A stretch of 33,369 bases of DNA from Arsenicicoccus cauae. GTDB taxonomy: Bacteria > Actinomycetota > Actinomycetes > Actinomycetales > Dermatophilaceae. This document shows positions 7,924 to 16,021 of the stretch, piece by piece. How positions within the stretch are numbered: the stretch's first letter is position 1; each line of letters starts with the position of its first letter. The position numbers and the translations under genes were made by a program. The stretch lies in NCBI RefSeq assembly GCF_009707125.1, contig NZ_WLVL01000038.1, positions 1-33,369 of the forward strand, read 5' to 3'. Under the pieces are notes generated by a model that searched no databases, was not told where the DNA came from, and was given only the letters and a program-made list of their open reading frames with translations.

Positions 7924-9750
7924 TCACGAAGTCTTTGTGTTTGTCAGGTGGGGTCCGATATATCCAACCACCACGTAACCGTGGTCGACGGTGCAGTCGA
8001 GCAGGTAGAGCCGCGGCGAGATCATACCCTTTTGCTGGATGCGATAGTGAGCTTGCATGAATGCCCTGGGGCTTCCGGTTACCTCAGGTGGCACGGGCAG
8101 CGTGCGCTCCCTCTTGGCCTTCGTGTTGTTGGCCACCCACTCGGACTCGACAGGGACGAACTTGCCGGGCGCTGCGGCCGAAGGGATGGAGACTCCCGGG
8201 GGAGGGCTCGATAGATAGGTGTGCAAACTCCCCCTATGGGTCCGGGAGCACACCAAGTCGGCAAAATGTTGCAGCGTGTCACAGATGTCGGAAACGCGAG
8301 CCGCCCAGGTACCGACGTCATCGTGGGCCTGAAGGCCCAGTGTCGTCTTGTGGTCGCCGGTATATATCACGCGGGGCCACCGCTGCTTGTCTTGGAAGCA
8401 CTCAAGGAGCGCAGCCATGCTGTCTGGGGCCTGGGCCGCGCTTGCCCGTACCACGGCGGAGTCAACGGTCGCCCGTTGCTCCGGAGCGACCTGCTGTCGC
8501 AGCACGGCCATGCGGGCATCTGTCTCACGCAGCTCGTCCTGTGTGACGGCATGATCCAGCTTCTCGTCCTCGAGGAGAGTGCGGACCTCAACCAATTCGT
8601 CTTGGGCCTGCTCAAGATCTCCTTGGAGGTCGTTGATGCGGGCAAGGGCGGCCCTCTGAGGTGCATCCTGTGCAGCTGCGGAACGAGCGACTCCAACCAG
8701 GGCGGCGACGCGCGCTAGGGCGTCGTCCGGGGACAGAGCGACCTCGCCCAAGATTGTCGTCAACCGTGCGGTAAATGTGTCGAGAGCCGCGGGGCTGACC
8801 GGCGACGGCGCCGGCAGGTCAAGCGGGGGCACGACAGGCGCAGGCGCAAGCGCCTCGGAGAAGAGCCGGTTCTCTTCACGGTCCAGCAGACGCTCGAGTC
8901 GTTGCGCCTCACGAGGGAGCGGTCGCTCGACCGCGGCGCGCAGCGCGCCCTCCCAGACGAGTCTCTGCAGGAGGCCGTCGCTCAAGGAGACCATGGCCCC
9001 CACGGAGAGAACCCGGTGGCGACGGGCGTCGACTGCATCTGATAGGTCGACAGCGGGCAGATAGGTGCGTAATGACCCTTCGCCGATCCCATATCTCGAA
9101 CCGACAGCTTCGCGGAAGAGTGGAGCCGTCCCAGGCGTCAGCACATAGGCGGCAGCCATACCGGTCGTATCGCTGAGCACCGAAGCGACGTGGTCCCGCC
9201 ACTTTTCCGGATCAACACCGCTGACGTGAGCAGCCACGAACACCGGCACATGGCGGTTTGGGTCGACGAGGGCCTTGATCAGGTCGTCGACCTCGTCCTC
9301 ACTGGCGACGATGCGGGGGACGGGGCCCAGCGCGGCGGGGCCGTCCGTGGCCTGAACCTCACTGAGAATGTTTCGGGCGAGCCTGGGGACCGCAACCATT
9401 TTGAGCCGCGGACCATGTGGACCGCGCTCTTGGTGCGACGCGGGGGCCTCCACGTCTAGCCACAGGAGCGACGTGTGCCCGCCAGCAGCGTGAGTCAGTC
9501 GTGTCGTCCACCGCACGCCGCCGGGCTTGGTCTCCTCCAGGCGATAGCGCCGGGCGTGCAGGCCCTCCCCCCGAGGGTGGTGCTCGACGACAACGAGGCG
9601 GGTGTCCCGGCCGACCTTGTGCTCGCCGGGCTCCAGGTTTCGAAAGTCGAGCTTCTTGTGGCGCAGCCACTCCTCCACGACCTCCCGCGCTAGGACCTCG
9701 ACGGGGCGCTCCCCGTGGATGGTCATCAGTGCGCGATATCCGAGCGGCAT
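7924..9750 (-). CDS. Unrecognised coiled-coil protein, possible defence gene
   Basis: I do not recognise this 608-residue protein. Residues 1-110 form a beta-rich region (KLDFRNLEPGEHKVG, RRYRLEET). Residues about 140-280 look like an alpha/beta domain (VPVFVAAHVSGVD, AAYVLTPGTAPLFREAVG, SLRTYLPAVD). A Pro-rich linker precedes a coiled coil near 385-440 (INDLQGDLEQAQDELVEV and following). The C-terminal 110 residues form a separate domain ending YVVVGYIGPHLTN. There are no signal peptide or membrane segments. ATG 9750 has AGGAG 7-8 nt upstream. Codon use is visibly less GC-biased than in its neighbours, suggesting transfer. Lying beside an HsdM remnant, it may belong to a phage-defence or mobile locus; that is inference. 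Confidence 0.7.
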   Translation of the reverse strand: MPLGYRALMTIHGERPVEVLAREVVEEWLRHKKLDFRNLEPGEHKVGRDTRLVVVEHHPRGEGLHARRYRLEETKPGGVRWTTRLTHAAGGHTSLLWLDVEAPASHQERGPHGPRLKMVAVPRLARNILSEVQATDGPAALGPVPRIVASEDEVDDLIKALVDPNRHVPVFVAAHVSGVDPEKWRDHVASVLSDTTGMAAAYVLTPGTAPLFREAVGSRYGIGEGSLRTYLPAVDLSDAVDARRHRVLSVGAMVSLSDGLLQRLVWEGALRAAVERPLPREAQRLERLLDREENRLFSEALAPAPVVPPLDLPAPSPVSPAALDTFTARLTTILGEVALSPDDALARVAALVGVARSAAAQDAPQRAALARINDLQGDLEQAQDELVEVRTLLEDEKLDHAVTQDELRETDARMAVLRQQVAPEQRATVDSAVVRASAAQAPDSMAALLECFQDKQRWPRVIYTGDHKTTLGLQAHDDVGTWAARVSDICDTLQHFADLVCSRTHRGSLHTYLSSPPPGVSIPSAAAPGKFVPVESEWVANNTKAKRERTLPVPPEVTGSPRAFMQAHYRIQQKGMISPRLYLLDCTVDHGYVVVGYIGPHLTNTKTS

Positions 9751-9789
9751 GATGGTTCTCCTGCGTGGTGGGTGGTTTAGTAAGGCGGT

Positions 9790-9802
9790 AAGGAGGCTCC
9801 TT
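9790..9802. promoter_or_regulatory. Palindrome upstream of the coiled-coil gene
   Basis: AAGGAGGCTCCTT is a 13-bp palindrome with a single central base, 40 nt before the start codon at 9750. GGTA and TACC partly extend it outward. An operator or a leader hairpin is possible. Confidence 0.35.
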
Positions 9803-10253
9803 TCTACCCGATTATTTCGCTGTCGGTGGCGAGCATGGTGGACGGCGCCTCACAATTAAGGCGTCGTGGATGACACCGGCAAGTCGGGGCCCACGGGTCT
9901 CCGGACCGCGCTGGTGAATGAAAGTCCGCCAGGGCTCACCACTGCCGACAATGGCAGATGGACGCTCGCCAAACCTGCCTTTTGTGGACTGTTGCTGGCG
10001 CGGTCTTGGTCGGCCCGGTGGGCATAGACCGTACGACGGGCTTCACCCCTCAGGGCGGTCGCAGCCCCCGGCGCGGCCGTCCATGGCGATCGCCCTAGCC
10101 CAGGCCTCATAGCGGCGTGCCGACGGTGGTGAGTTTCGGAGTATTACACGGTCCGGTTCGGGCGTGGTCGGGACCGATCCAGGCCCGGCCGTTTCATCGC
10201 AACCTGCCCCCACTGGGTGATAGCAGGACCTGCACTCCAACGTCGCCGCTGCG

Positions 10254-10268
10254 CCCTCATTTTGAGGG
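10254..10268. terminator. Short hairpin downstream of the AAA_16 ATPase
   Basis: CCCTCA and TGAGGG form a 6-bp stem with a 3-nt loop, 54 nt after the minus-strand ATPase stop. It is a weak terminator candidate. Confidence 0.35.
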
Positions 10269-10321
10269 TCGACTCACAGGACGGTTCTCGCGGCTCGCGG
10301 ACAGAAGTGGCCGCCTGACAG

Positions 10322-11542
10322 CTACTCGTCGCCGGCGTGTGCCCTCAGGTAGCGGCCGAAGTGGGGAACGGTGAACGCGATCCGCCCCCGCTCCCCCGAG
10401 TAGATCAACCCCTTCTTCATCAAGGCGTCCCGCGCCGGCGACAGGGACTGCGGCTTACGGCCGAGCAGCGACGCGACGGCCGACGTGGCCACGGACTCGG
10501 TCTCGTCCAACGGCCGCCCGGCCTCCGCCTCGGCCAGCGCCGCGTCCGCCATGGCCCGCAAATACTCCCGCTCGGCCGGCGTGGCCCGCTCGTACCGCGA
10601 CCCGAAGAAGCCCACCGCCAGCTCCTCCTCCGCCGCCGGCGCCGCCACGCGCACGTCCTCGGCGGTGATCGGGGAGGCCGGGGCCGCGTCCCACGCCACC
10701 GCGCCATACGCCTGGATGAAGTAGGGGTACCCACCGGTCACGGCATACATCTCCGCCAACGCGTCCTCCGCGAAGGCCGCACCCTCCGACTCGGCCGGCG
10801 ACTGCAGCGCCTGATCGGCCGCCCCGCGCGCCAGTCGGTCGATCCGGTTGTAGCGAAACAGCCTCTCGCTGTAAGACTTCGAGGCCGACAGCACGGCGGG
10901 CAGGTGGGGCAGCCCGGCACCGACCACGATCAGCGGCGACCCCTGCTGGGACAGCTCATGGCAGGCCGCACACAGCGCCGACACGTCCTCGGCGTGCAGG
11001 TCCTGCATCTCGTCGATGAAGACCGCGATCCCCCGCCCCACGTCCGCCGCGAGACCCGCACAGTCCGTGAAGAGCTCGACGAGATCGATCTCGATGTCGC
11101 CCGAATCGGCCCGCCCTGTAACGGCGGCCACGTCGATGCCCGGGTTCCACCGGTCGCGGATCTTGGCCTTGGGATCCACGTCCCGCTGCGCGAAGGCCTT
11201 GATCACGCCGAGGACCTGGTCGACGTCGTCGCCCTGCGGGTGCCCCAGCTCGCGCACGGCCGTGTGCAGGGCAGACGCGAGCGGGCGGCGCAGGCGCTGG
11301 TCGGGCCGCGCCTCGAGCTTGCCCGTCCCCCAGTGAGCCCGGACCGCCGCCGAGCGAAGGGCATTGAGCAGCACCGTCTTTCCGACGCCCCGCAGGCCGG
11401 TCAGCACGATCGACCGCTCCGGACGACCCCGCGCCACCCGCTCCAGCACGACGTCGAAGGCCTTCAGCTGCTCGTCGCGCCCCGCCAGCTCGGGCGGTCG
11501 CTGGCCGGCACCAGGGGCATAGGGGTTCTTGATCGGGTCCAC
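10322..11542 (-). CDS. AAA_16-type P-loop ATPase with winged-helix tail
   Basis: A 406-residue cytoplasmic ATP-binding protein of a type common as single genes in actinobacteria. It opens with NPYAPGAGQRPPELAGRDEQ, followed by Walker A GLRGVGKT near residues 49-56 and Walker B GIAVFIDEMQDL near 170-180. The C-terminus (SVATSAVASLLGRKPQSLSPARDALMKKGLIYSGE-type pattern) looks like a winged helix. The architecture resembles the ORC/CDC6-like and STAND ATPases, but the role of this family is unknown to me. The GTG start at 11542 has TAGGGT exactly 6 nt upstream, indicating a leaderless transcript. It is divergent from the VOC gene at 11759. Confidence 0.8.
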   Translation of the reverse strand: MDPIKNPYAPGAGQRPPELAGRDEQLKAFDVVLERVARGRPERSIVLTGLRGVGKTVLLNALRSAAVRAHWGTGKLEARPDQRLRRPLASALHTAVRELGHPQGDDVDQVLGVIKAFAQRDVDPKAKIRDRWNPGIDVAAVTGRADSGDIEIDLVELFTDCAGLAADVGRGIAVFIDEMQDLHAEDVSALCAACHELSQQGSPLIVVGAGLPHLPAVLSASKSYSERLFRYNRIDRLARGAADQALQSPAESEGAAFAEDALAEMYAVTGGYPYFIQAYGAVAWDAAPASPITAEDVRVAAPAAEEELAVGFFGSRYERATPAEREYLRAMADAALAEAEAGRPLDETESVATSAVASLLGRKPQSLSPARDALMKKGLIYSGERGRIAFTVPHFGRYLRAHAGDE

Positions 11543-11548
11543 GCTCGC

Positions 11549-11554
11549 ACCCTA
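11549..11554 (-). promoter_or_regulatory. -10 element for the AAA_16 ATPase
   Basis: Minus-strand TAGGGT, 6 nt before GTG 11542. The placement fits transcription starting at the start codon. Confidence 0.5.
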
Positions 11555-11574
11555 TGCGGCCATCTAGCGGCGAC

Positions 11575-11586
11575 CCGAGATCTCGG
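11575..11586. promoter_or_regulatory. 12-bp palindrome in the divergent intergenic region
   Basis: CCGAGATCTCGG is a perfect palindrome between the divergent ATPase and VOC genes. It is a possible operator; no regulator is assigned. Confidence 0.3.
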
Positions 11587-11746
11587 CATACACGACCAGC
11601 GTGTCGCGGCCCGGCGACGATCGTCTCGGATGCCGGAGCCTACTTCTGGGCCTAGATACCGCCATACGGCCTGATGAACGGCACGACGACGCGCCCCGAC
11701 CGACCCACGGGTCGTCGAGCAACCGCCCAGCCTGGTCCCGAAAAGG

Positions 11747-11752
11747 TAGGTT
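11747..11752 (+). promoter_or_regulatory. -10 element for the double VOC gene
   Basis: TAGGTT lies 6 nt before ATG 11759. AAAAGGTAGG overlaps it and could instead act as a distant ribosome site. Confidence 0.5.
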
Positions 11753-11758
11753 CGAGGC

Positions 11759-12430
11759 ATGGCTCTCGCACGCTACGTGGACCTCACCATCGACGCCGCC
11801 GACACGGCGACGCTGGCGATGTTCTGGTCCCGCGCGCTGGGCCTGCGGATGGAGGGCGATGACGAGAACGGCTTCCGGCTCGTCGGCGACGACGAGACCG
11901 ACACGGTCTGGATCCGCCCCCGCCGGGCCTCCCGCCAAGAGCGACGCCGCGTTCACCTCGACATCTACGCCGCCAACATCGACGACCTCGTCGCCGCAGG
12001 CGGCACCCTCGTCGACCAGGGCAGCTATCCCTGGGACCTCGCCCTGGACCCCGAGCAGCGCGAGCTCGGCGTCATCGTCCGCCCCAGCGACAAGCGCCGC
12101 ATGTACCAAGTCGTCGTCGACTCCCCCGACCCCGAGGCGAACGCCGCCTGGTGGGGGCGCGTCCTCGACACCAAGGTGCACCAGGTCCCCGAGGACCCTG
12201 ATGCCGCCTTCATCGAGCCGGTGCCGGGCGCGCCGTTCGAGTCCATCGTCTTCGCCCGCGAGACCGAGCCCAAGACGGTCTTCAACTCCATGCGCTTCGC
12301 GGTGTCCGCGCAGACACCCGACGTGCTGCTCCTCCTCGGCGCCTCGTTGTGCGAGGAGGAGTGCCCCGATCCACGACGGACGTACCTCCGCGATCCGTTC
12401 GGCAACGAATTCACCTGGGTGGCACCATGA
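11759..12430 (+). CDS. VOC-superfamily protein, two tandem domains
   Basis: A 223-residue protein with two glyoxalase/bleomycin-resistance (VOC) repeats. The first runs over residues 1-105 (ARYVDLTIDAADTATLAMFW at the start, VHLDIYAANIDDLVAAGG later). The second is residues 115-223 (QVVVDSPDPEANAAWWGRVL, ending YLRDPFGNEFTWVAP). VOC proteins bind a metal and act as lyases, dioxygenases, epimerases or resistance proteins; no substrate can be inferred. Its stop overlaps the next gene's start as ATGA, so the two are translationally coupled. TAGGTT 6 nt upstream of the ATG suggests a leaderless message. Confidence 0.8.
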   Translation: MALARYVDLTIDAADTATLAMFWSRALGLRMEGDDENGFRLVGDDETDTVWIRPRRASRQERRRVHLDIYAANIDDLVAAGGTLVDQGSYPWDLALDPEQRELGVIVRPSDKRRMYQVVVDSPDPEANAAWWGRVLDTKVHQVPEDPDAAFIEPVPGAPFESIVFARETEPKTVFNSMRFAVSAQTPDVLLLLGASLCEEECPDPRRTYLRDPFGNEFTWVAP

Positions 12431-13263
12431 CTCTGCAGACCGGCACGCACCAGTTCACCGGCCGGATCCTCGGCCTCGGCTTCGACGAGGGCACTCGCAT
12501 CGTCGTCGGGCGCTGGACCCGATCGCCCTACGGCGACTTCACCGACGTGATGGTCGAGCGCCGCGACGGACACCGCATCCTCCTCGCCCCCACGCAGGAG
12601 ATCGCCGACACGGTGGCGGCGCTCTACACCTTCGACGAGGTGCAGGTCGTGCCCGTCGAGGCGGCGACGCGCGGCCGCGTGCTCACCCTCACGGCCGGCC
12701 CGCTCGGGCTGTCCGCGACGATCGGCGAGCGCACCGCGATCGGCAAGGCGCTGAGCATGGTGCCGAGCGCTCTCAGCAGCCGCGCGTGGTGGACCCGCGT
12801 CACCGACCCCATCGCGCAGGCCCTGCTGCGCGGGGTCAGCACCCGCGGCACCACCGCCAACGGCCTGCCTGCCACGTATGGCGCCACCGACGTCCACGCC
12901 GTCACGGACGCCACCGCCACGTGGGACGGATCCGACCTGGGCGCGCTCGTGCCCGTCTCGCCGCCCGTGCGCTTCGGCTTCGGGTCGACGCCGCCCGAGC
13001 CCAGCCTCACCGCCCTGACCACGACCATCCAGGTGCCCGAGCCCGACCCGCTGACCGGCGTCATCGACTGCTGGGGCGTGGGCGCGCTCCGCGACAAGCA
13101 GGCCCGCGACGCGGCGGCGGCCGGTCGCGGATCGGCCGCCCGCGACCAGGACGAGCAGGCGGCGGATTCGCAGGAAGCGCGGGCAGCACGGGCCGAGGGC
13201 GCCGAGGGCCAGCTGCCCACGCCGCTCACCGACGCCAAGCGTGAGGGCGACCTCCCCCGCTGA
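12427..13263 (+). CDS. Conserved-looking protein of unknown function, coupled to the VOC gene
   Basis: I do not recognise this 278-residue protein. Residues 1-110 alternate short beta strands (GRILGLGFDEGTRIVVGRW, FTDVMVERRDGHRILLAPT, DTVAALYTFDEVQVV). The middle is ordered (VSPPVRFGFGS, VIDCWGVGALRDKQ). The last 50 residues are charged and low-complexity (RDQDEQAADSQEARAARAEG) and probably disordered. There are no signal peptide or membrane helices. ATG 12427 is chosen because it overlaps the upstream stop in the four bases ATGA; a frame extension back to 12349 would run inside the VOC gene. The ordered N-terminal part could be a small ligand-binding beta barrel, but this is a guess. Confidence 0.7.
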   Translation: MTLQTGTHQFTGRILGLGFDEGTRIVVGRWTRSPYGDFTDVMVERRDGHRILLAPTQEIADTVAALYTFDEVQVVPVEAATRGRVLTLTAGPLGLSATIGERTAIGKALSMVPSALSSRAWWTRVTDPIAQALLRGVSTRGTTANGLPATYGATDVHAVTDATATWDGSDLGALVPVSPPVRFGFGSTPPEPSLTALTTTIQVPEPDPLTGVIDCWGVGALRDKQARDAAAAGRGSAARDQDEQAADSQEARAARAEGAEGQLPTPLTDAKREGDLPR

Positions 13264-13296
13264 CCTGCCTCGGCCGAGATGCCGCTCGTATGACGA

Positions 13297-13340
13297 TGCC
13301 GCCCGCTAGCGCTGTCTAGGCCATGCGCTAGCGGGCGGCA
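13297..13340. terminator. Bidirectional terminator between convergent genes
   Basis: A perfect 16-bp stem (13297-13312 and 13325-13340) with a 12-nt loop lies between the plus-strand gene ending at 13263 and the minus-strand rhodanese gene ending at 13362. The arms contain GCTAGC-type self-complementary sequence and can serve both directions. Confidence 0.75.
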
Positions 13341-13361
13341 TACGACGTCATCGTCGACTGG

Positions 13362-13709
13362 TCACATCACGTCGGGGTCACCGCCCTGCTCGGAGACCAG
13401 GGCACGTCCCGCGGCCTTCCACCCGAGCATGCCGTCGGTGACGTTGGCTGCGTCCCAACCGTTCTGATTGAGCCAGGCGGTCGCGCGCGAGGCCCGGCCA
13501 CCGCCGCGGCAGGTCACCGGGAGCACGTCCACCTCGGGGAGCTCGCCCCGCCGCTCGACCAGCTCGTCGAGCGGGATGTGGATCGCGCCCGGCGCGTGGC
13601 CGAGGTCCCACTCGTCCTGGTTGCGGACGTCGAGGATGACCGCGTCGTCGTCGAGCTCGTCACGACTGATCTGGGGCACGTCGGGCTGGGCGTCTGCGGG
13701 GATCGTCAT
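13362..13709 (-). CDS. Single-domain rhodanese-like protein
   Basis: A 115-residue cytoplasmic rhodanese of the GlpE/PspE size class that carries sulfur as a persulfide on one cysteine. The fold markers are present: DAVILDVRNQDEWDLGHAPGAIHIPL and the active-site loop CRGGGRA (VTCRGGGRASRA), followed by GWDAANVTDGMLGW. The loop has glycines where thiosulfate sulfurtransferases often have bulkier residues; the acceptor is unknown. CAGAGT lies exactly 6 nt before ATG 13709 and could be a -10 of a leaderless transcript. It stands alone, convergent with the unknown gene ending at 13263. Confidence 0.88.
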   Translation of the reverse strand: MTIPADAQPDVPQISRDELDDDAVILDVRNQDEWDLGHAPGAIHIPLDELVERRGELPEVDVLPVTCRGGGRASRATAWLNQNGWDAANVTDGMLGWKAAGRALVSEQGGDPDVM

Positions 13710-13834
13710 GAGTCAACTCTGCCACCGGCCCGGCCCCGCCCGCCATACGTCCCGCGGCCGCCGAGCGCGCCCGCAGCCGACCCAAGCTGAGCCCCCAGCT
13801 CACAAGAGGTCGCCGGGGCCCGGCGTGTGGGCGG

Positions 13835-14695
13835 CTACTTGAGGAACTTCGAGGTGCGGCGGTCCGCGAGGGGCTTGCCGCCGGTCTGGCAGGTGGCGCA
13901 GTACTGCAAAGACGAGTCCGCGAAGGACACCTCACGCACCGTGTCGCCGCACTCGGGGCAGGGCTCGCCGGTGCGCCCGTGCACCCGCATCCCCGCGCGC
14001 TTGGCGTCCTTGAGCTCGGCGGCGGGCTTGCCGGACGCGGCGATCACCGCGGACGCGAGGGTCTCGCGCAGCGCCTCGTAGAGCGTGGCGACCTGGCCCT
14101 CCCCGAGCGCCGCAGCCTTGGCGAACGGCGACAGGCGCGCGACGTGCAGGATCTCGTCGCTGTAGGCGTTGCCGATCCCCGCGATGACGGACTGGTCGCG
14201 CAGGACGCCCTTGATCTGGGCGTTGCGGGCGCCGAGCAGCGCGGCGAAGGCCTCCAGCGTGAACGCCTCGGCGAGGGGGTCCGGGCCGAGCCGGGCGATC
14301 CCCGGCACCTCGGCGGGGTCGGCGACGATGTATGCCGCCAGGCTCTTGCGGGTCCCCGCCTCGGTCAGGTCGAAACCGCCACCGGACGCCAGGCGGACCC
14401 GCACGGCGACAGGAGACTTGTTGGGGCGCAGCACGGTACGCGGCATCTCGTCATACCACCGGAGCCAGCCGGCCTTGGCGAGGTGAAAGACCAGGTGGAG
14501 CCCGTCGCAGTCGATGTCGACGAACTTGCCGCGCCGCGCGACCCCGGACACCAGGAGGCCGTCGAAGGCCTGCGGGGCGGGGGCATAGGTCTTGAGCACG
14601 GAGAAGGACCCGAGCTCGACGGCGGTGATGGCGTCGTCGACGACCCGCTCGGCGAGGAAGTCGACGAGCGCCTGGACCTCGGGCAGCTCGGGCAT
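13835..14695 (-). CDS. Fpg/Nei-family DNA glycosylase
   Basis: A 286-residue base-excision repair enzyme of the formamidopyrimidine-DNA glycosylase/endonuclease VIII family. It removes oxidised bases and cleaves the abasic site. It begins MPELPEV, giving the N-terminal proline nucleophile and Glu3 after Met removal. A helix-two-turn-helix region (LRDQSVIAGIGNAYSDEIL) is followed by a zinc finger CPEC...CATC near residues 252-273. After the finger the protein runs on as QTGGKPLADRRTSKFLK, a longer tail than in E. coli Fpg, and this contains the finger arginine. CAGGAT exactly 6 nt upstream of ATG 14695 is a candidate leaderless -10. Whether it prefers purines (Fpg) or pyrimidines (Nei) cannot be decided. 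Confidence 0.88.
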   Translation of the reverse strand: MPELPEVQALVDFLAERVVDDAITAVELGSFSVLKTYAPAPQAFDGLLVSGVARRGKFVDIDCDGLHLVFHLAKAGWLRWYDEMPRTVLRPNKSPVAVRVRLASGGGFDLTEAGTRKSLAAYIVADPAEVPGIARLGPDPLAEAFTLEAFAALLGARNAQIKGVLRDQSVIAGIGNAYSDEILHVARLSPFAKAAALGEGQVATLYEALRETLASAVIAASGKPAAELKDAKRAGMRVHGRTGEPCPECGDTVREVSFADSSLQYCATCQTGGKPLADRRTSKFLK

Positions 14696-14701
14696 GGGCT
14701 C

Positions 14702-14707
14702 ATCCTG
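14702..14707 (-). promoter_or_regulatory. -10 element for the Fpg/Nei gene
   Basis: Minus-strand CAGGAT, 6 nt before ATG 14695; the same hexamer and spacing precede the hemerythrin gene. Confidence 0.4.
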
Positions 14708-14713
14708 CCCCAG

Positions 14714-14750
14714 CCTCGCCGGGCCGACAACGGCTGTCGGCCCGGCGAGG
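14714..14750 (-). terminator. Strong hairpin terminator of the App1-like gene
   Basis: A perfect 16-bp GC-rich stem (14714-14729 and 14735-14750) with a 5-nt loop lies about 30 nt after the minus-strand phosphatase stop and before the Fpg/Nei promoter. Confidence 0.75.
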
Positions 14751-14780
14751 ACGGGCGCGTATGACGCAGGGCCGCAACGG

Positions 14781-15947
14781 TCAGAGCGGGTTCTGGTCGT
14801 CCCGCCCGGGCTGCGCGGCGAGCGCCTCGGCGTGGGCGGCCGACTCCTCGACGTCGGGGTGATGGTGCGCCCCGCCGTCGACTTGGTGGAACGCCGAGCG
14901 CAGCCGCCGCGCGAGGTCGTAGCCGTCGGGCGCGCGGTAGACGGGCGTCGTCGCGTTGATCCGCTCGATGGGCTGCAGCTCCTCGTTGGACACGGGCAGA
15001 CCGTGCGACAGCACCTGCTCGGCGGGCGTCAGCTCACGGATCGCGATCAGCTCCACCACGTCCGGGTGGTCCTCCGCGAAGTCGGAGTAGAGCTTGGGGT
15101 CGTGCTGGCCGTCGTCCCCGACGAGCAGCCAATGGATGTCCGGGAAGTCCTGCCACAGCCGGCGCAGGTTGGTGCGCTTGTGCTCCTGCCCGGACCGGAA
15201 CCACCCGGTGTTGGTGGGGCCCCAGTCGGTGAGCAGCAACGGCCCGCGCGGGAACCCGTGGCGGGCGAGGAACTGCGTGAGCGTCTGGAAGGTGTTCCAC
15301 GCGCCGGTGGACAGGTAGATCACGGGGGCGCCAGGGTAACGCTCCTGCAGCTCGCGGTAGAGCGGCGCCATGCCGGGCACCGCGCGGCGGGTGTTGGAGT
15401 GGACGACGAAGGTGTTCCACGCGGCGATCATGGCGCGCGGCAGCATCGTGGAGATGACGGTGTCGTCGATGTCGGAGACGATGCCGTACCTCGTCTCGGG
15501 GCCGATGACCAGGACGGGCGCGTCGGCGGGGTCGGAGTCGGGCGACTGGATGGTGGCGGTGTGCCAGCCTGCGTCGAGGCCGGGCTGCTCGACCCACACG
15601 TCGACATAGCCGCCGCGGTCGGTGCGGCCCTCGACGGTCTTGTCGCCCAGGCGGATCGTCACCGGGGCATTGGCGGCGGGCGGTGGGGTCGCGAAGGACC
15701 GCCACCCCCGGTCGCGCTCCTCGCCGCGCAGGTCACGCACCGCGTCGTCGCGCCTCGGGCTCTCCTGCGTGGACTCGTCGCCGGGACGGGCCATCTTGAT
15801 GCGGCCGAGCACGCGCACCCGCTCGGGCGTGCCGTAGCCGGTGTGACCGATGGCCTGGGTGCGCCAGCCACGCTCGCGCAGGATGCCGGTGATCCGGCGG
15901 TGCCAGGCGTCCTCGAGCAGGGACGCGGTGTGGGGTCGTGAAGCCAT
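14781..15947 (-). CDS. App1-family (DUF2183) phosphatase domain protein
   Basis: A 388-residue protein with the DUF2183 HAD-like phosphatase domain, named after yeast App1, a phosphatidate phosphatase. The catalytic DxDxT motif is SDIDDTV, in YGIVSDIDDTVIST near residue 170. Further conserved blocks are VIYLSTGAWNTFQTLTQFL, LLLTDWGPTNTGWFRSG and HWLLVGDDGQHDPKLYSDF. The N-terminal 150 residues probably form a beta-sandwich (ANAPVTIRLGDKTVEGRTD region). Substrate in bacteria is unproven; lipid phosphate is the usual suggestion. TAGGGT lies 6 nt before ATG 15947, giving a leaderless promoter, and a strong hairpin follows the stop, so it is probably monocistronic. Confidence 0.87.
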   Translation of the reverse strand: MASRPHTASLLEDAWHRRITGILRERGWRTQAIGHTGYGTPERVRVLGRIKMARPGDESTQESPRRDDAVRDLRGEERDRGWRSFATPPPAANAPVTIRLGDKTVEGRTDRGGYVDVWVEQPGLDAGWHTATIQSPDSDPADAPVLVIGPETRYGIVSDIDDTVISTMLPRAMIAAWNTFVVHSNTRRAVPGMAPLYRELQERYPGAPVIYLSTGAWNTFQTLTQFLARHGFPRGPLLLTDWGPTNTGWFRSGQEHKRTNLRRLWQDFPDIHWLLVGDDGQHDPKLYSDFAEDHPDVVELIAIRELTPAEQVLSHGLPVSNEELQPIERINATTPVYRAPDGYDLARRLRSAFHQVDGGAHHHPDVEESAAHAEALAAQPGRDDQNPL

Positions 15948-15953
15948 GCCCAG

Positions 15954-15959
15954 ACCCTA
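15954..15959 (-). promoter_or_regulatory. -10 element for the App1-like gene
   Basis: Minus-strand TAGGGT, 6 nt before ATG 15947, identical to the element of the AAA_16 ATPase gene. Confidence 0.5.
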
Positions 15960-16021
15960 TGCGGCCGCTCCGGCGCGCGGGGGCGATGCCGCGAAGCTGC
16001 CTGCCGCACCCCGACCCCGGG

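Larger units (their letters stand above)
9751..10321. other. 570-bp gap without a recognisable gene
   Basis: No convincing coding sequence is visible on either strand; the short open frames have no family resemblance or ribosome site. Base composition is lower in GC than the flanks. It contains a 13-bp palindrome AAGGAGGCTCCTT at 9790-9802 upstream of the coiled-coil gene, and short hairpins. It is most likely decayed accessory DNA plus the promoter of that gene. Confidence 0.5.

Noticed and set aside
10117-10374. 85-codon plus-strand frame overlapping the end of the AAA_16 gene
   Set aside because: It is Arg/Ser/Pro-rich without family resemblance, overlaps the ATPase 3' end antisense, and has no ribosome site.
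14592-15941. Long plus-strand open frame opposite the App1-like gene
   Set aside because: It is an antisense shadow typical of high-GC DNA; the minus strand shows a clear phosphatase family with motifs, and this frame is low-complexity Arg/Gly/Val.
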